In this document: in pieces, positions 23,238 to 32,251 of the stretch
Layout: every line of letters begins with the position of its first letter
Numbering within the stretch: position 1 is the first letter of the stretch
Assembly (NCBI GenBank): GCA_934655755.1
Contig: CAKUHA010000001.1
Location: forward strand, 248,001-312,000
Direction of reading: 5' to 3'
Length of the DNA stretch: 64,000 bases
DNA from: an uncultured Collinsella sp.
GTDB lineage: Bacteria > Actinomycetota > Coriobacteriia > Coriobacteriales > Coriobacteriaceae
Made by a program: the position numbers and the translations under genes
Notes under the pieces: generated by a model
Seen by the model: only the letters and a program-made list of their open reading frames with translations
Database searches by the model: none
What the model was told of the DNA's origin: nothing

Positions 23238-25010
23238 ATGATTGAAACTGAGAACAAGGTGTATGCCCGTCGCTGCGAGAGCCATGTCGAGGCCCTGCGC
23301 CGCGCCGTTCCGGGCTGCATCGAGAAGGTCGAGTGGCAGTGCGAGGACCAGCTGACGATCACCGTCAAGCAGGACAAGCTGCCCGAGGCCGTCCACTACC
23401 TGTACTACGAGCGCTACGGCTGGATTCCCGTGATCGTCGGCAATGACGAGCGCAGCCTGTGCGGCCGCTACGCCGTGTACTACCTCATCTCCATGGAGGG
23501 GGAGGACCCCGGCTGGGTGACCGTTCGTGCCGAGGTCGATCCCGCCAAGATGACGTTCCCGTCCGTGACGCCGTTCGTTCCCGCCTGCGTGTGGGGCGAG
23601 CGCGAGCTGCGCGACATGTTCGGCCTGATTCCCGAGGGTCTGCCCGATCGCCGTCGCCTGGTGCTGCCCGATGACTGGCCGAGCGGCCTGTACCCGCTGC
23701 GCAAGGACTCCATGGACTACCGTTTCCGTCCCGCTCCCGCGAGCGACATGGAAAACTACGAGTTCTTGGCCGACACCAAGGGCAAGGAGACGACCCTCGT
23801 CCCCATGGGCCCGCTGCACATTACCTCCGACGAGCCGGGCCACTTCCGCCTGTTCGTGGAGGGCGAGACGATCGTCGACGCCGACTACCGTCTGTTCTAC
23901 GTGCACCGCGGCATGGAGAAGGTCGCCGAGACGCGCCTGAACTATGACGCCGTGACGTTCCTCGCCGACCGCATCTGCGGCATCTGCGGCTGCGCCCACT
24001 CGGTGGCCTACGCCGAGGCCGTCGAGCGCGCCCAGGGCATCCATGTGCCGCCTCGTGCCCAGTACATCCGCGCCATCATGCTCGAGGTCGAGCGCCTGCA
24101 CTCGCATCTGCTCAACATTGGCCTGGCGTCGCACTACACCGGCTTCGATTCCGGCTTCCAGCAGTTCTTCCGCGTTCGCGAGAAGTCCATGGACCTGGCC
24201 GAGAAGCTCTCCGGTCACCGCAAGACCTATGGCCTCAACGTGATCGGCGGCGTGCGTCGCGACATCCTGGCCGAGCAGAAGCTCTCCACGCTCACGACCA
24301 TCCACCAGCTGCGCTCCGAGGTCACCGAGCTCGTCGACGTGCTGCTCTCCACGCCCAACTTTATTGAGCGTACGAGCGGCATCGGCATCCTCGACCGCAA
24401 GATCGCCCGCGACTTCTCGCCGGTCGGTCCGCTCATGCGCGGCTCGGGTTATGCCCGTGACGTGCGCTTTGACCATCCCTTCGACGGCTACGCCGATCCG
24501 GACATCCAAAAGATGCACGCCGCCACGGCCGACACCTGCGATGCCTTTGGCCGCACCGCCGTGCGTATCCAGGAGGTCTACGATTCGATCGACATGATCG
24601 AGACCATGCTCGAGAACTGCCCGTCGGGACCCATCCTCACCACGGATTGGGAGTACACCCCGCACAAGTACGCCATCGGTGCCACCGAGGCGCCGCGCGG
24701 CGAGGACGTGCACTGGGCCATGCTCGGCAACAACCAGAAGTGCTACCGCTGGCGCGCCAAGGCCGCCACGTACAGCAACTGGCCGGTCCTGCGCTATATG
24801 TTCCGCGGCAACACCGTGGGCGACGCGGCGCTGATCGTCGGCTCGCTCGACCCGTGCTACTCCTGCACCGACCGCGTGACGGTGACCGATGTCGCCGCCA
24901 AGCGCGACCACGTGCTCGACAAGGAGCAGTTCGAGAACGTCTGGCGCGACAAGTCGCCGCTTGCGGGCGAGGGCACCATGGCCGCTCCGCTCGATGAGGA
25001 GGCGCTCTAA
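23238..25010 (+). CDS. hyfG: Group 4 NiFe hydrogenase large subunit (NuoC-NuoD-like fusion)
   Basis: This 590-residue protein is a fusion of an N-terminal NuoC-like domain (about residues 1-175) and a hydrogenase large-subunit domain. Nickel ligands are seen in RICGICGCAH (Cys-247 and Cys-250) and DPCYSCTDR (Cys-540 and Cys-543), the group 4 forms of the L1 and L2 motifs. A tail of about 44 residues follows Arg-546; in HycE the protease HycI cuts after the matching Arg, and a HycI gene lies downstream at 27095. It would reduce protons to H2 with electrons from formate. The cleaved tail looks longer than that of E. coli HycE. Confidence 0.95.
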   Translation: MIETENKVYARRCESHVEALRRAVPGCIEKVEWQCEDQLTITVKQDKLPEAVHYLYYERYGWIPVIVGNDERSLCGRYAVYYLISMEGEDPGWVTVRAEVDPAKMTFPSVTPFVPACVWGERELRDMFGLIPEGLPDRRRLVLPDDWPSGLYPLRKDSMDYRFRPAPASDMENYEFLADTKGKETTLVPMGPLHITSDEPGHFRLFVEGETIVDADYRLFYVHRGMEKVAETRLNYDAVTFLADRICGICGCAHSVAYAEAVERAQGIHVPPRAQYIRAIMLEVERLHSHLLNIGLASHYTGFDSGFQQFFRVREKSMDLAEKLSGHRKTYGLNVIGGVRRDILAEQKLSTLTTIHQLRSEVTELVDVLLSTPNFIERTSGIGILDRKIARDFSPVGPLMRGSGYARDVRFDHPFDGYADPDIQKMHAATADTCDAFGRTAVRIQEVYDSIDMIETMLENCPSGPILTTDWEYTPHKYAIGATEAPRGEDVHWAMLGNNQKCYRWRAKAATYSNWPVLRYMFRGNTVGDAALIVGSLDPCYSCTDRVTVTDVAAKRDHVLDKEQFENVWRDKSPLAGEGTMAAPLDEEAL

Positions 25011-25011
25011 T

Positions 25012-25728
25012 ATGCTGAAGCTTTGGAAGGTTAACGCCAAGGCCGGCGACGCGACGGTCAAGTACCCGTTTGCGCCGTTCCCCACCAACAAGGATATGCG
25101 CGGCAAGCCCGAGCACAACGCCGAGCTGTGCATCGCATGCGGTGCCTGCGGCGTTGCGTGCCCGGCCGACGCCATCCGCATGGACACCGACCTTGCGGCC
25201 GATACCATCACCTGGTCGATCGACTACGGCCGCTGCATCTTTTGCGGCCGCTGCGAGGAAGCCTGCCCCATGGAGGCCATCAAGCTCACCGAGGAGTTTG
25301 AGCTGGCCGTCATGAGCAAGGACGACCTCACCAGCAAGAGCGTCTACACGCTCGAGCACTGCTCGCGCTGCGGCAAGCCGTTCGCCCCGCACAAGGAGAT
25401 CGACTACGCCAAGCGCCTGCTGCAAAAGGCCGGCGGCATTGAGGCCATCCAGGCTGCCCGTACCGTCGGTATGTGCCAGGAGTGCAAGCGCGAGCTCGAC
25501 GCCCTGCGCGCCGCCTCGGCCGTAAAGACCAGCAACGCGCACGGCATGGCTGCCAACGAGACGCTTGCGTCCGGTGAGCCCCAGGGCCCCGGCATGGAGT
25601 ATCTGGGCGGCCACGGCGTGAACCCGGAGTATATCGACCGCGAGCTCAACCCCGATGCGCCCGAGATTCCCGCCGGTCCGGTGCCGGTCGAGGGCATCAT
25701 CATGGATTTTGATACGAAGGAGGAATAA
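25012..25728 (+). CDS. hyfH: Hydrogenase-4 component H, NuoI/HycF-like ferredoxin
   Basis: A 238-residue protein with two [4Fe-4S] motifs, CIACGACGVACPADAI and CIFCGRCEEACPMEAI, that connect the ferredoxin subunits to the hydrogenase small subunit. The HycF-type C-terminal region is present too, with two further Cys pairs (CSRCGKPFAPHKEIDYA and CQECKREL) that may bind a metal ion. The C-terminus is longer than usual and ends in an acidic proline-rich stretch. The ATG follows the hyfG stop by one base. Confidence 0.92.
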   Translation: MLKLWKVNAKAGDATVKYPFAPFPTNKDMRGKPEHNAELCIACGACGVACPADAIRMDTDLAADTITWSIDYGRCIFCGRCEEACPMEAIKLTEEFELAVMSKDDLTSKSVYTLEHCSRCGKPFAPHKEIDYAKRLLQKAGGIEAIQAARTVGMCQECKRELDALRAASAVKTSNAHGMAANETLASGEPQGPGMEYLGGHGVNPEYIDRELNPDAPEIPAGPVPVEGIIMDFDTKEE

Positions 25729-25730
25729 CC

Positions 25731-26513
25731 ATGGCCGAACCCACGCTTTTGCCCGAGCGGCTTCAGTACCGCCCGACCAAGATCGAGCTCGACGAGAGCA
25801 TCGAGAAGGCCAAGGCGACCCTTCTTAAGAAGATCAAGCGCTCGGTGTACGTCTACCGCGTTGACTGCGGTGGCTGCAACGGCTGCGAGATCGAGATCTT
25901 CGGTTCCATCACGCCCGTCTTTGACGTTGAGCGTTTTGGTATTAAGGTCGTGCCGTCGCCGCGCCACGCCGATGTGCTGCTGTACACCGGCGCCGTGACG
26001 CGCGCCATGCGCATGCCGGCCCTGCGCGCCTTTGAGGCCGCACCCGATCCTAAGATCGTCGTGTCCTACGGCGCGTGCGGCTGCACCGGCGGCATTTTCT
26101 ACGACAACTACTGCGTGTGGGGCGGCACGGACAAGATTTTGCCGGTCGATGTCTATATCCCCGGCTGCCCGCCCAGCCCCGCGCAGACCATCTACGGCTT
26201 TGCCATGGCGCTCGGTCTGCTCGACCAAAAGCTCCATGCCGAGACCACGGTGGAGGCCGAAGGCGAGCAGGCCGACATCCTGCATCCCGGCGTGCCGTAC
26301 AAGCTGCGCGTGGCTATTGAGCGCGAGGCTCGCGCCATGAGCGGCTACCGCTATGGTCGCGACCTGGCCAACGAGTTCATGGACACGCTCGAGGGCGCGC
26401 CCAAGGGCGATATCCGCGGTGCCATGGCGCTGCTCATCGACAAGCAGGATGATCCCCGCCGCGTCGAGGTCTACTCGGCGCTGCAGGATCTGGTGCTGGC
26501 CGGAGGTCGCTAA
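25731..26513 (+). CDS. hyfI: Hydrogenase-4 component I, NuoB-like small subunit
   Basis: This 260-residue protein holds the proximal [4Fe-4S] cluster next to the NiFe centre. The cysteines appear in DCGGCNGCEIEI, YGACGCTGGIF and IPGCPPSP, the NuoB/HycG pattern. It lies 2 bases after hyfH and its stop is adjacent to the next start. The C-terminal 80 residues or so extend beyond the core and are like those of HycG. Confidence 0.93.
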   Translation: MAEPTLLPERLQYRPTKIELDESIEKAKATLLKKIKRSVYVYRVDCGGCNGCEIEIFGSITPVFDVERFGIKVVPSPRHADVLLYTGAVTRAMRMPALRAFEAAPDPKIVVSYGACGCTGGIFYDNYCVWGGTDKILPVDVYIPGCPPSPAQTIYGFAMALGLLDQKLHAETTVEAEGEQADILHPGVPYKLRVAIEREARAMSGYRYGRDLANEFMDTLEGAPKGDIRGAMALLIDKQDDPRRVEVYSALQDLVLAGGR

Positions 26514-27095
26514 ATGGAGCTTGTGGACCGCTCTGGTTACTTTGCGGGCCCCGGCATGCTCGGCGGCTCCTTCGGTGACGCCTCGCGCGCAAGCGTCGAG
26601 GCCGCCGAGGGCGTCGCCGATTCCTGCCTGGCCCACGAGCCAGATCAGGTGGTCTTCTACGAGCTCACGCGCAAGTTTGTCGAGACCGAGGAAGACGTTC
26701 CCCAGGAGGCCTGCGACGTGCTGTACTACACGCTCGCCGTGGGCCACCACACCGGCGTGCTCGATTGCTTTGAGCCGCGCCTGTCCGTGCCGGTGGACGT
26801 GTTCTATTCGCTGGTCGATGCGCTGCCGGAAGGGGAGGCCCGGACCAAGTTTGAGGCCATCCGCTCCTTTGGCGAGTGCCAGCTCGACAAGGCCGCGGTG
26901 CCGTCGCTGCTCGAGGCCTGCGATGCCTTGCTCGACGAGCGCGGCTTTCGCGGCTCGGCCAAGGCGGGTATCTCGGTGTTCGATAACGACTTTGGCCTGC
27001 ATGCCCAGCAGGTCGCGTTTCTGATGAAGTTCCGCGACCTGGTGGAGCGCGTGCGCGACGTGTCGGGCGTGTACTTGACGGGAAGGTTGCAGTAA
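26514..27095 (+). CDS. hycH: Formate hydrogenlyase maturation protein HycH family
   Basis: A 193-residue protein similar to E. coli HycH: the stretches VVFYELTRKFVE, VLYYTLAVGHHTGVLDC and a C-terminal VYLTGRL match the E. coli HycH pattern. HycH is needed for processing of the hydrogenase large subunit, by an unresolved mechanism. About 45 extra N-terminal residues precede the matched part. It overlaps the hycI start by one base. Confidence 0.85.
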   Translation: MELVDRSGYFAGPGMLGGSFGDASRASVEAAEGVADSCLAHEPDQVVFYELTRKFVETEEDVPQEACDVLYYTLAVGHHTGVLDCFEPRLSVPVDVFYSLVDALPEGEARTKFEAIRSFGECQLDKAAVPSLLEACDALLDERGFRGSAKAGISVFDNDFGLHAQQVAFLMKFRDLVERVRDVSGVYLTGRLQ

Positions 27096-27598
27096 TGGGC
27101 CGCGTTATCGATGGCCGCGTGAACGGCGCCCTCTTTGTGGGCATCGTGCTCACGGCCGGAAGCGTTTTGCGCGCCGACGATGCCGCCGGCCCCGTGCTCT
27201 CCAAAAAGATGGAGGACGCGCCCCTTGCCGGCTGGTACACCATCGACGGCGGGCAGACGCCCGAGGACGACATCATCGAGGTCAAGCGCGTGCGTCCGCC
27301 GCGCCTGGTTCTGGTTGATGCCGCCGACATGGCCCTGCCCGTCGGCGCGATCCGTCTGCTCGACAAAAGCGACGTGGCTCGTAAGTCGATGTTCACCACA
27401 CATTCGCTTCCGCTCTCGATTTTGATCGAAGAGATCGAGCAATCATGCGATGATATCGTCTTCATAGGGATTCAGCCGGGCGACACGGAGTTCTACAATC
27501 CCATGTCCCCGGAGGTCTTTGACGCCGTCGACGCCGTGTACGACGCCGTGGCCGCCAATGACTTTTCCCACTTTGTCCGCTTGGGGCAGGAGCTGTAG
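27095..27598 (+). CDS. hycI: Hydrogenase maturation protease HycI
   Basis: A 167-residue endopeptidase that removes the C-terminal tail of the hydrogenase large subunit after nickel insertion. It has the HycI core RADDAAGPVLSKKM, where the Asp corresponds to a nickel-sensing ligand, WYTIDGGQTPEDDI, VDAADMALP and FTTHSLPLSILIEEI with the conserved His. The loop that reads VGNSMMGDD in E. coli is altered and slightly longer here. It overlaps hycH by one base and precedes focA. Confidence 0.9.
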   Translation: MGRVIDGRVNGALFVGIVLTAGSVLRADDAAGPVLSKKMEDAPLAGWYTIDGGQTPEDDIIEVKRVRPPRLVLVDAADMALPVGAIRLLDKSDVARKSMFTTHSLPLSILIEEIEQSCDDIVFIGIQPGDTEFYNPMSPEVFDAVDAVYDAVAANDFSHFVRLGQEL

Positions 27599-27637
27599 GA
27601 GCGCTTGTCCCTGCTGGTTAGGAAAGAAGTGATTGAC

Positions 27638-28477
27638 ATGGCAGATACCAAGGTGGAGTATCCCGCTCCCGATTGCCTGGCGCCCGCCGCGATCGAGGCA
27701 AAGACCGAGGCCGCCGGCGTGACCAAGGCAAACCTGCCGGTCGCGAAGGCCTTTGTCTTGGCGATGTTCGCCGGTGCGTTCATCGCCTTCGGTGGCCTGT
27801 TCTTTACCGTGTTCTTGAGCGATAGCACCTTGGGCTGGGGTGCCCAGCGTGTTGTGGGCGGCCTGTGCTTTTGCCTGGGCCTGGTGCTCGTGCTGGTGTG
27901 CGGCGCCGAGCTCTTTACGGGCAACTCGCTTATGGTCTGCGCGCTCAAGAGCAAAAAGATCACGCTCGCCCAGATGCTCAAAGCCTGGCTTGTCGTGTGG
28001 ATCGGTAACTTTGTCGGTGCCCTGTTCATCGTCTTTTTGGTGTACATGGCCGGCATCTACAAGCTCAACGGCGAAGCGGTCGCCAACTCCATGGTGAGCG
28101 TCGCTGCCGGTAAGGTGACGATCGACTGGATGACGATCTTCTTTCGCGGCATCCTGTGCAACATCTTTGTGTGCCTGGCCGTGTGGATTGGTACCGCCGG
28201 CAAGACTGTGGTCGACAAGGTCGTGGGCATTCTGCTTCCCATTGCCGCCTTTGTGGCCTGTGGTTTTGAGCACTGCGTTGCCAACATGTACTTTTTGCCC
28301 ATGGGCGCCGTGATGCACGCGTGCGGCTATGGTGCCGATGTTGCCGGCGCCGATGCCCTCAACGTCGCGGGCATCGCGTTTAACCTGTCTGCCGCCACGC
28401 TGGGCAACATCGTGGGCGGCGCGGTTCTGATTGCGCTCGGCTATTGGTTTATCTACGCCAAGAAGTCCGAGGCGTAA
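27638..28477 (+). CDS. focA: Formate/nitrite channel FocA (FNT family)
   Basis: A 279-residue membrane protein with six helices that forms a pentameric channel for formate. Family segments include the GAELFTGNSLMVCALK motif and the cytoplasmic-side FEHCVANMYFLPMG with the pore His/Asn pattern. The ATG at 27638 has GGAAAGAAG upstream. It is the last gene of the operon, which makes sense: formate would be taken in (or released) here and used by FdhF. A hairpin terminator follows. Confidence 0.93.
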   Translation: MADTKVEYPAPDCLAPAAIEAKTEAAGVTKANLPVAKAFVLAMFAGAFIAFGGLFFTVFLSDSTLGWGAQRVVGGLCFCLGLVLVLVCGAELFTGNSLMVCALKSKKITLAQMLKAWLVVWIGNFVGALFIVFLVYMAGIYKLNGEAVANSMVSVAAGKVTIDWMTIFFRGILCNIFVCLAVWIGTAGKTVVDKVVGILLPIAAFVACGFEHCVANMYFLPMGAVMHACGYGADVAGADALNVAGIAFNLSAATLGNIVGGAVLIALGYWFIYAKKSEA

Positions 28478-28500
28478 AGGGGCTGTTCGCTGGGTGTTGG

Positions 28501-28531
28501 GCCTCCCGCGGGGCGTTGCCGTGCGGGAGGC
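28501..28531 (+). terminator. Hairpin terminator after focA
   Basis: GCCTCCCGC (28501-28509) pairs perfectly with GCGGGAGGC (28523-28531). The tail TCATTTGG is T-poor, so efficiency is uncertain, but it falls where the long fdhF-hyf operon should end. Confidence 0.6.
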
Positions 28532-28623
28532 TCATTTGGCCTTGGGGCTTGTTGGCTTTGGGGCTTGGGGCTAATTGTTTGCCCGTAGGCCTGTTGGGTT
28601 TGGTTTGGAAAGGGGTAATCGAG

Positions 28624-30741
28624 ATGGCATCTGATGCTGAGCGTATCGGTCGCACCGTGGTGACCACGTGCGGGGGATGCTATGCCGATTGCGCCTTTGC
28701 GGCCCATGTTGAGAACGGTCGCGTGGTGGCCGAGCTGCCGGTGTCGGGGCATCCGTGCGCAGCGCGTGCCCTGTGCGCCCGTGGACGTCATCGCCTGTCC
28801 ATGCCGTTTGACGAGCGCGACCGTATCTTGCATCCCATGCGCCGCCGCGAGGATGGTTCGGGGTTCGATGCGGTGAGCTGGGACGAGGCGTTTTCGGAGA
28901 TCGCGGCGCGCCTTGCGAAGATTGTGGATGCGCATGGAGCCCGCGCGCTGGGTATGACGCTCGGCGTGCCCTCGTTCGACCGTTATTGGGCCTATCGTTT
29001 TATGCACGCGCTGGGCTCGCCCAACGTGTACGGCGCGGATGGCGCCTGCGAGGTGAGCCGTCTGACCGGCTGGGAACACAGCCTGGGCTACAGCCCGGCG
29101 TCCGACCTGGCCCATACCGATTGCATCATGTACCTGGGGCGCTCCATCGTGGATTCGTCGACGATGGGTGCCGTTGATGCGCTCAACGATGCGCGCCGCC
29201 GCGGGGCGAAGATCATTGTGGTGGATCCGCGGCGCAGCGGTTCAGCTGCGCTTGCCGACCGCTGGCTGCGCGTGCGCCCGGGCTGCGACTTGGCGTTGCT
29301 GCTGGGTATTGCGCATGTACTCATTGCCGAGGATCTGTACGACCACGATTTTGTGACGCGCCATACCACGGGGTTTGATGAGTTGGCGCAGGCGGCTGGT
29401 GCGTGGACGCCCGAGTGGGCGGAGTCGATGTGCGACGTGCCGGCCGACGACATCCGTGCGACGGCGCGCGATTTGGCTGCCGCGGCGCCGGCCGCCGTGG
29501 TGGACGCCGGCTTTCACGGTGGTATCGGCATTGCGTATGCCAACAGCACCCAGACGGCGCGCGCTATCTGCCTGGTCGATGTGTTGTTGGGCTGCCTGGG
29601 GCATGCGGGCGGTGCGCTCAACCCGCCGACGCCGCTCGCGCTGGGCGACTTGGACCCTGCGCGCTTTGCGACGCCGCCGGTACCGCGTGAGCCTAAGTTG
29701 GGCTCGGAGCGCTATCCGCTCGTCGATCCGGTGCGCGGTCTGTGCACGACCATCGGCCAGTCGATCCTTGCCGGCGACCTGCGCGGGCTCATCGTCTATG
29801 CCAGCAACCCCGGTGCGGGTTACGGTAACGCCGATGCCTGGCTTGGCATCTTGCAGCAGCTTGACCTGCTCGTGACCATCGATATCCGCTGGTCTGAGAC
29901 GGCGCGTGCTTCCGATTTTGTACTGCCCGATGTGACGTATCTGGAGGCCGACCGCGGTGTGGGCACGGTCGTGGGCCGCAACGATGCGCGCGTGTTCTAC
30001 CGCAATGCCGTACTGCCGGTTTTGCATGGCGATACGCGTCCCGGCCGGGAGATCTTTGCCGGTCTGGCTGCTGCCTGCGGCGTGGGCGAGTACTTCGGTT
30101 TTTCGCCGGACGACCTTGCGGCGGCCCAGGTGGCTCCGTTTGGGATCGACCTGGCTGCGCTCAAGGAACGCGGTTGGGCCGACACGGGCGCGTCGCTGCC
30201 GCCGCGTACGGGCGAGCCGGTGATTCCGCTGGACGGCGGCAAGATTGCGCTGGCAAGCGACGTGTGGGAGCGTGCTGGTTTGGGTCGTGTTCCCGGCTGG
30301 ATTGCCCCCATGGTGGAGCCAGGTCCGGGGATGTTTCGCCTCATTAGCGGCAACCGCCCCTTTGAGTCGCACACGTCGCGCAGGCTCGCGGCAGCCGGTG
30401 CCGCCGAATCTGGATCCGACTTGGACGCCGTGCAGATGAATGCCGACGTCGCCGCGCGCATGGGCATCGCCAATGGCGAGGTCGTCGAGCTGGTGAGCGA
30501 CATAGGCCGCGACCGCGTGCGTGTGGAGGCCACGCCCTATCTGCATCCGGCGTGCATCTTTACCTCGGCCGCTCCCGGTGGGCGTTCGTTTGGCGCCGGT
30601 TCGGATGGTGTCCAAGCGCTCGGCGTCGGCCCGCTCGACCACACGCCGCTGCGCTGGGATCCCATTACGGGCGCCGCGCTCACTCAGGAAAACGCCGTTC
30701 GCGTGGAAAAGATTGCCGCGCGCGGGGATAATGACGAGTAA
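28624..30741 (+). CDS. Molybdopterin-dependent oxidoreductase, DMSO reductase superfamily, Cys-type, orphan
   Basis: A 705-residue enzyme with an N-terminal [4Fe-4S] motif CGGCYADC and the distal CARGRH, and the three molybdopterin-binding domains (SWDEAF, IVVDPRRSG, a C-terminal MGIANGEVVELV). At the metal-ligand position it has Cys (GADGACEVSRL), not Sec or Ser, as in the polysulfide/thiosulfate reductase and nitrate reductase branches. No ferredoxin or membrane-anchor subunit lies beside it; it stands between focA and selA. It could borrow one of the HydN-like proteins at 13068 or 15964. Substrate unknown. GGAAAGGGG precedes the ATG. Confidence 0.82.
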   Translation: MASDAERIGRTVVTTCGGCYADCAFAAHVENGRVVAELPVSGHPCAARALCARGRHRLSMPFDERDRILHPMRRREDGSGFDAVSWDEAFSEIAARLAKIVDAHGARALGMTLGVPSFDRYWAYRFMHALGSPNVYGADGACEVSRLTGWEHSLGYSPASDLAHTDCIMYLGRSIVDSSTMGAVDALNDARRRGAKIIVVDPRRSGSAALADRWLRVRPGCDLALLLGIAHVLIAEDLYDHDFVTRHTTGFDELAQAAGAWTPEWAESMCDVPADDIRATARDLAAAAPAAVVDAGFHGGIGIAYANSTQTARAICLVDVLLGCLGHAGGALNPPTPLALGDLDPARFATPPVPREPKLGSERYPLVDPVRGLCTTIGQSILAGDLRGLIVYASNPGAGYGNADAWLGILQQLDLLVTIDIRWSETARASDFVLPDVTYLEADRGVGTVVGRNDARVFYRNAVLPVLHGDTRPGREIFAGLAAACGVGEYFGFSPDDLAAAQVAPFGIDLAALKERGWADTGASLPPRTGEPVIPLDGGKIALASDVWERAGLGRVPGWIAPMVEPGPGMFRLISGNRPFESHTSRRLAAAGAAESGSDLDAVQMNADVAARMGIANGEVVELVSDIGRDRVRVEATPYLHPACIFTSAAPGGRSFGAGSDGVQALGVGPLDHTPLRWDPITGAALTQENAVRVEKIAARGDNDE

Positions 30742-30793
30742 TTGACTCAGCTAATCTATTCGGCTGATTCACGTTTCTTTTGAAAGGCCGCAC

Positions 30794-32251
30794 ATGAGCG
30801 ATAGCCAGAATCTTTCTGATGAGGTGCGCACCCGCCTGCGCGCCATCCCTTCCGTCAACGAGCTGCTCACCGAGTGGCCGGTGGTGAAGGCGGCGGGGGA
30901 GACGTGCGACGCGGTAGTCCATGCCGCCGTCACGGCCGAGCTCGACGAGGAACGCGCCGCCATCCGCGCCGGCGCCGCCCCGCGCTCCAAGCGCGAGCTG
31001 GCATCGGCCATCGAATTCCGTGCGCATCGCTCTGCGCTGCCGAGCCTGCGCCCGGCGGTTAATGCCACGGGTGTGGTCATCCATACCAACCTGGGTCGCG
31101 CCCCGCTTGCGGAGTCGGCCGCCAAGGCTGTGGCCGAGGTCGCGCGCGGGTACAGCACGCTCGAGTACAGCGTGGACACGTGCTCGCGCGGCTCGCGCAA
31201 GGAGCATGCCGCGCAGCTGATTCGCCAGCTCACCGGTGCCGAGGACGCGCTCGTCGTCAACAATAATGCCGCGGCCGTGCTGCTGGTGCTGGCCACCCAT
31301 GCCGCGGGTAAAGAGGTCATCGTGAGCCGCGGCGAGCTCGTCGAGATTGGCGGCAGTTTCCGTATCCCCGATGTCATGGCGGCCTCGGGCGCCCGGCTCG
31401 TCGAGGTCGGTGCCACCAACCGCACGCACTTGGCCGACTACGAGCGCGCCATCACGCCCGACACGGCCATGATCCTGAAGGTTCATCCTTCCAACTACCG
31501 CATTGAGGGCTTTCACGAGGAGGTGAGCTCCAAGGAGCTTGCCGCGCTGGCGCACAAGCACGGCTTGCTGTTCTACGAGGACCAGGGCTCGGGCGCGCTG
31601 CTGCCTGACGACATCCTGGTCCGCGGCGGCGAGGAGACTACGCCGACCTCGGTAGCCGCCGGGCTCGACATCGTGTCGTGCTCGGGCGACAAGCTGCTCG
31701 GTGCCGCGCAGGCGGGCATTATCATGGGCCGTCGCGACCTGATTCAGGCCTGCGGCGCACATCCGCTCATGCGCGCCCTGCGCCCGGGCAAGCTCGCGCT
31801 GACGGCGCTCGAGGCCACGCTGCGCATCTACATGGACGGCGCCGATGTGGCCCATCGCGACATTCCGGTGCTCAGCATGCTTACGCTTCCGCAGGCTCAT
31901 CTGGAGCGTCGCGCGCGCAAGCTGCGTGACTTTATGGCGGCGGGTCTTGATAAGGCCGGCTGCCCGTGCGCCGTTGAGTTGGAGATTGTCGAAGAGTCGT
32001 CGACCCCCGGCGGCGGTTCGTTGCCTACCGTCGAGCTGCCGACGATGTGCGTTGCCGTGCGCCTTGTTGACGAGCGCCTGACGGTCGACGCGCTCAAGCG
32101 CTCGCTCGTCCAGGATTTCGACACGCCAGTTGTCACGCGCACGTCGCACGATCGCATTCTGTTTGACGTCCGCACGCTCGTGGGCGACCGCGATATCGAG
32201 ACGGCAGCGTCGACGCTTGCCGCGTGCGTTGCCAAGGCGGTGCGCCGATGA
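30794..32251 (+). CDS. selA: L-seryl-tRNA(Sec) selenium transferase
   Basis: This 485-residue PLP enzyme converts Ser-tRNA-Sec to Sec-tRNA-Sec with selenophosphate from SelD. The PLP lysine is seen in CSGDKLLGAAQAG (Lys-300, matching Lys-295 of E. coli), together with VNATGVVIHTNLGRAPL, VNNNAAAVLL and FYEDQGSGAL. The N-terminal alpha-helical tRNA-binding domain is complete. TGAAAGG precedes the ATG. It overlaps selB by four bases in an ATGA junction, and the tRNA-Sec gene lies downstream. Confidence 0.97.
   Translation: MSDSQNLSDEVRTRLRAIPSVNELLTEWPVVKAAGETCDAVVHAAVTAELDEERAAIRAGAAPRSKRELASAIEFRAHRSALPSLRPAVNATGVVIHTNLGRAPLAESAAKAVAEVARGYSTLEYSVDTCSRGSRKEHAAQLIRQLTGAEDALVVNNNAAAVLLVLATHAAGKEVIVSRGELVEIGGSFRIPDVMAASGARLVEVGATNRTHLADYERAITPDTAMILKVHPSNYRIEGFHEEVSSKELAALAHKHGLLFYEDQGSGALLPDDILVRGGEETTPTSVAAGLDIVSCSGDKLLGAAQAGIIMGRRDLIQACGAHPLMRALRPGKLALTALEATLRIYMDGADVAHRDIPVLSMLTLPQAHLERRARKLRDFMAAGLDKAGCPCAVELEIVEESSTPGGGSLPTVELPTMCVAVRLVDERLTVDALKRSLVQDFDTPVVTRTSHDRILFDVRTLVGDRDIETAASTLAACVAKAVRR

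Noticed and set aside
16523-25211. Long minus-strand open frames opposite the hyf genes (782 and 925 codons)
   Set aside because: They mirror real genes with strong GC third-position bias; their translations are low-complexity His/Arg/Gly-rich and match no family.
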